From Prevotellaceae bacterium UBA1787 (GTDB lineage Bacteria > Bacteroidota > Bacteroidia > Bacteroidales > Bacteroidaceae): DNA of 6,849 nt. Each line of letters starts with the position of its first letter. Within the stretch, counting starts at the first letter, position 1. This document shows positions 4,556 through 6,849 of this stretch, in pieces. The stretch is from assembly GCA_002315195.1 (NCBI GenBank), contig DCGD01000057.1, positions 8,544 through 15,392 of the forward strand, given 5' to 3'. The notes under the pieces were generated by a model. That model was given only the letters and a program-made list of their open reading frames with translations. It was not told where the DNA came from and did no database searches. The position numbers and the translations under genes were made by a program.

Positions 4556-6849
4556 CATCGAGAACCATTACTTTACTCGCCCTTGCGGCTGCCACCTGTA
4601 CACTACAGGCACAAGTTGTGATAAATGTAGATGCCCAACAACAAGGCGCTGAAATCAGCCCGACACACTATGGCATCTTCTTTGAAGATATCAACCATGC
4701 CGCAGATGGTGGGCTTTACGCGGAACTTATCCGAAACCGTTCGTTCGAGGACGACACCATGCCATCCAACAATCGGCGTAACAACCAAGAAAATGGGAAG
4801 GACCACATTAGCAGCTGGTATGCCGTAGGCAATGCCCGGCTCACACTCATACAGCACAACCTTCTTAACAATGCACAGCGGAATGCTCTCAACGTGCAGT
4901 TCTCCGCTCCGGGCGATGGTGTAAAAAACGAAGGATTTTGGGGTATGAACGTAGTGGCCGGACGAAAATACAAACTCTCCTTCTTCGCAAAAAGCGACCA
5001 AGGCTACAAGGGTATCCTCAAGGCTCAGTTCATTGATACGCAAGGCAAGATACTTGGCAGTTCAAATATCAAAGTAAAAGCCATAGGCAAGTGGACTAAA
5101 TACACTGCTACCATCAACGCCACAGGCAACGACCCCAAAGCACAATTCGCACTCGTAACCGACAAAGCCGGCAGTCTGCAGTTCGATGTTGTCAGTCTCT
5201 TCCCTCCCACTTTCAAAAACCGCCCGAACGGAATGCGTCCGGACTTGGCCCAGATGCTTGCTGACATGCATCCACGTTTCATGCGTTTCCCGGGTGGCTG
5301 CTTTGTGGAAGGAAAGGACAGCCCGGACAATGCTTTCCGATGGAAACGCACCATCGGTCCCATAGAAGAACGCGAAGGACACCCGAACCTCATTTGGGGA
5401 TACCGAACCACGGACGGCATTGGTTTCCACGAGTACCTCCAACTCAGCGAAGACATTGGCGCGTCACCACTCTACGTCGTCAATGTCGGGATATGGCACG
5501 GTGGATTTGATCCACACGACAAGATTGACAACTGGATTCAGGAATGCCTGGATGCCTTGGAATATGCCAATGGGGATGTAACGACAACTTACGGGAAACT
5601 GCGCGCCAAAAATGGCCATCCAAAACCTTTCGGCTTGGAATACATAGAGATTGGAAATGAGAACTACAACGTAAACGTGGCCGACAATTCCGACATGTCC
5701 GACCATTACCCTGAACGCTACATCCAGTTCTACAACGCCATCAAGGCCAGGTACCCCAATGTAAAGTGCATTGGCAACGTAGAGGCATGGGGTACCGACA
5801 ATCCGAGCTGGCGCAACAACCATCCCGTTGAAATAGTCGATGAACATTATTACCGTAATCCAAAATGGTTTGCAGAAAGATTCCACAGATACGACAGCTA
5901 CCCCCGCGACAGCTACAAGGTATATGTGGGAGAGTATGCCGTAACGAGCCAATGCGGAGAAATAGGAAACCTCAACGCCGCCCTCGGCGAAGCGGTATAT
6001 ATGATGGGAATGGAAAACAACTCCGATGTGGTCATCATGAATTCCTACGCTCCAATTTTCGTCAACGAAAACGACACCCGTTGGAAACCTGACATGATCA
6101 GATTCAATTCTCACCAATGTATGGGCACACCCTCATATTATGTGCAGAAACTCTTTCCGAACAACATCGGCACGCGCGTCCTCAAGACAGATTGCACATG
6201 GAAACTTACCCAACAAAACGCTTCCAACCAAGAGGAAAACTTCCAAGTCGGCCTGGGCTCATGGAACACTGCCGTACATTATCGCAACCCGAAACTCATC
6301 GTTGATGGCAAGGAAACACCCCTCGGTGATTTCAACAATTGGAATGTGCAAAGCGGAACGTGGAAAATGGAAAATGAACATTACGTCCAGCGTTCAAGTC
6401 AGGAACCTGCCATCAGCCTGTGTCCACAGCAAATTCATGCAAAAAAATATTCTTTCAAGGTACAAGCCATGAAGGAATCCGGCAACGAAGGTTTCCTAAT
6501 GCTGGTGGGATATGCCGGAAAGAACCGCTACCAATGGTACAATGTGGCAGGCTGGAACAACAAGCACAATGGCGTAGAACAAGAGACCTCGGAAGGAGGA
6601 AAGATTCGGATTACAGACCAAAAACCTTTCCATGTGGAAACCAATCGTTGGTACGACCTACAGGTGGATGTGGATGGCGACAGCCTGCATTGCTACATTG
6701 ACAACCAACTCGACTTTGTTTGCAAACAGAAGAAAGTCGGCATGATGGAAGGCGTATTTGCCACCACAACCATTGACGAAACGAAAAAAATCATGTACGT
6801 CAAGGTGGTCAATGTAGGAAAAGGAAACGCTCCCGGTATACTAAACCTG
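4552..6849 (+). CDS. Secreted multidomain alpha-L-arabinofuranosidase (GH51), 3' end cut off
   Basis: The first 766 codons are present and the frame is open at the window end; relatives run to roughly 820-860 residues. ATG 4552 is the first start after an in-frame TAA at 4531-4533, and gives a signal peptide (TITLLALAAATCTLQA, likely cut after A20). Residues about 30-66 (HYGIFFEDINHAADGGLYAE, then NRSFE) begin the enzyme. About 68-216 form a beta-rich carbohydrate-binding-like insert (CBM4/9-like). The catalytic barrel covers about 225-510: RFPGGCFVEG (245-254), acid/base E370 in EIGNEN, nucleophile E461 in VGEYA. A second, concanavalin/LamG-like insert spans about 564-740, after which the C-terminal sandwich resumes (MYVKVVNVGKGNAPGILNL). 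By family knowledge it releases terminal arabinofuranose from arabinan, arabinoxylan or arabinogalactan side chains in the periplasm or outside the cell. It has its own promoter, and no SusC/SusD-like partner is visible here. Substrate preference cannot be read from sequence. Confidence 0.96.
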   Translation, partial: MTSRTITLLALAAATCTLQAQVVINVDAQQQGAEISPTHYGIFFEDINHAADGGLYAELIRNRSFEDDTMPSNNRRNNQENGKDHISSWYAVGNARLTLIQHNLLNNAQRNALNVQFSAPGDGVKNEGFWGMNVVAGRKYKLSFFAKSDQGYKGILKAQFIDTQGKILGSSNIKVKAIGKWTKYTATINATGNDPKAQFALVTDKAGSLQFDVVSLFPPTFKNRPNGMRPDLAQMLADMHPRFMRFPGGCFVEGKDSPDNAFRWKRTIGPIEEREGHPNLIWGYRTTDGIGFHEYLQLSEDIGASPLYVVNVGIWHGGFDPHDKIDNWIQECLDALEYANGDVTTTYGKLRAKNGHPKPFGLEYIEIGNENYNVNVADNSDMSDHYPERYIQFYNAIKARYPNVKCIGNVEAWGTDNPSWRNNHPVEIVDEHYYRNPKWFAERFHRYDSYPRDSYKVYVGEYAVTSQCGEIGNLNAALGEAVYMMGMENNSDVVIMNSYAPIFVNENDTRWKPDMIRFNSHQCMGTPSYYVQKLFPNNIGTRVLKTDCTWKLTQQNASNQEENFQVGLGSWNTAVHYRNPKLIVDGKETPLGDFNNWNVQSGTWKMENEHYVQRSSQEPAISLCPQQIHAKKYSFKVQAMKESGNEGFLMLVGYAGKNRYQWYNVAGWNNKHNGVEQETSEGGKIRITDQKPFHVETNRWYDLQVDVDGDSLHCYIDNQLDFVCKQKKVGMMEGVFATTTIDETKKIMYVKVVNVGKGNAPGILNL

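Noticed and set aside
5464..6117. 217-codon minus-strand ORF, with other long minus-strand ORFs at 1013-1639, 3437-3973 and 4603-5043
   Set aside because: Each lies wholly inside a well-supported + strand gene with intact catalytic motifs, has no recognisable family or start signal, and reads like antisense shadow of codon bias.

Overview
The window looks like chromosome from a member of the Bacteroidales, probably Prevotella- or Bacteroides-like. Four things point there: an rpsR-rplI ribosomal protein pair; exported TlpA-type thioredoxin and dipeptidyl peptidase IV proteins of the kind common in that order; a large multidomain family 51 arabinofuranosidase; and a match to the Bacteroidetes -7 promoter consensus (TAnnTTTG) with almost no Shine-Dalgarno sequences. 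The genus is inference. All five genes lie on the + strand.

Layout. Positions 1-131 hold the 3' end of rpsR (ribosomal protein bS18), and 146-592 hold rplI (bL9), preceded by the one strong Shine-Dalgarno sequence in the window. A long hairpin (614-658) closes this operon. A probable two-gene unit follows: an exported thioredoxin-like protein with a DUF4369-type N-terminus (695-1795) and, 21 bases later, a dipeptidyl peptidase IV-type serine peptidase (1817-4021). Shortly after that stop codon is a second large inverted repeat (4046-4101), then about 310 bases in which I see no gene. A Bacteroidetes-type promoter (4416-4423) and a leader of roughly 120 bases precede a secreted alpha-L-arabinofuranosidase (GH51), which starts at 4552 and runs off the window end. 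The leader contains a 35-codon ORF whose stop overlaps the arabinofuranosidase start.

How the genes fit together. The ribosomal proteins are housekeeping and separate from the rest. The next three genes all encode proteins with signal peptides, so their products act in the periplasm or at the cell surface: a redox or protein-folding factor, a peptidase that trims proline-containing peptides, and an enzyme that releases arabinose from plant polysaccharides. This fits a gut or oral saccharolytic and peptidolytic lifestyle. I see no defence system, mobile element, CRISPR array, tRNA or rRNA, and nothing I would call a new system. The best leads are in the non-coding DNA: the 4046-4101 hairpin, the arabinofuranosidase leader with its overlapping small ORF, and the isolated Shine-Dalgarno sequence in front of rplI.
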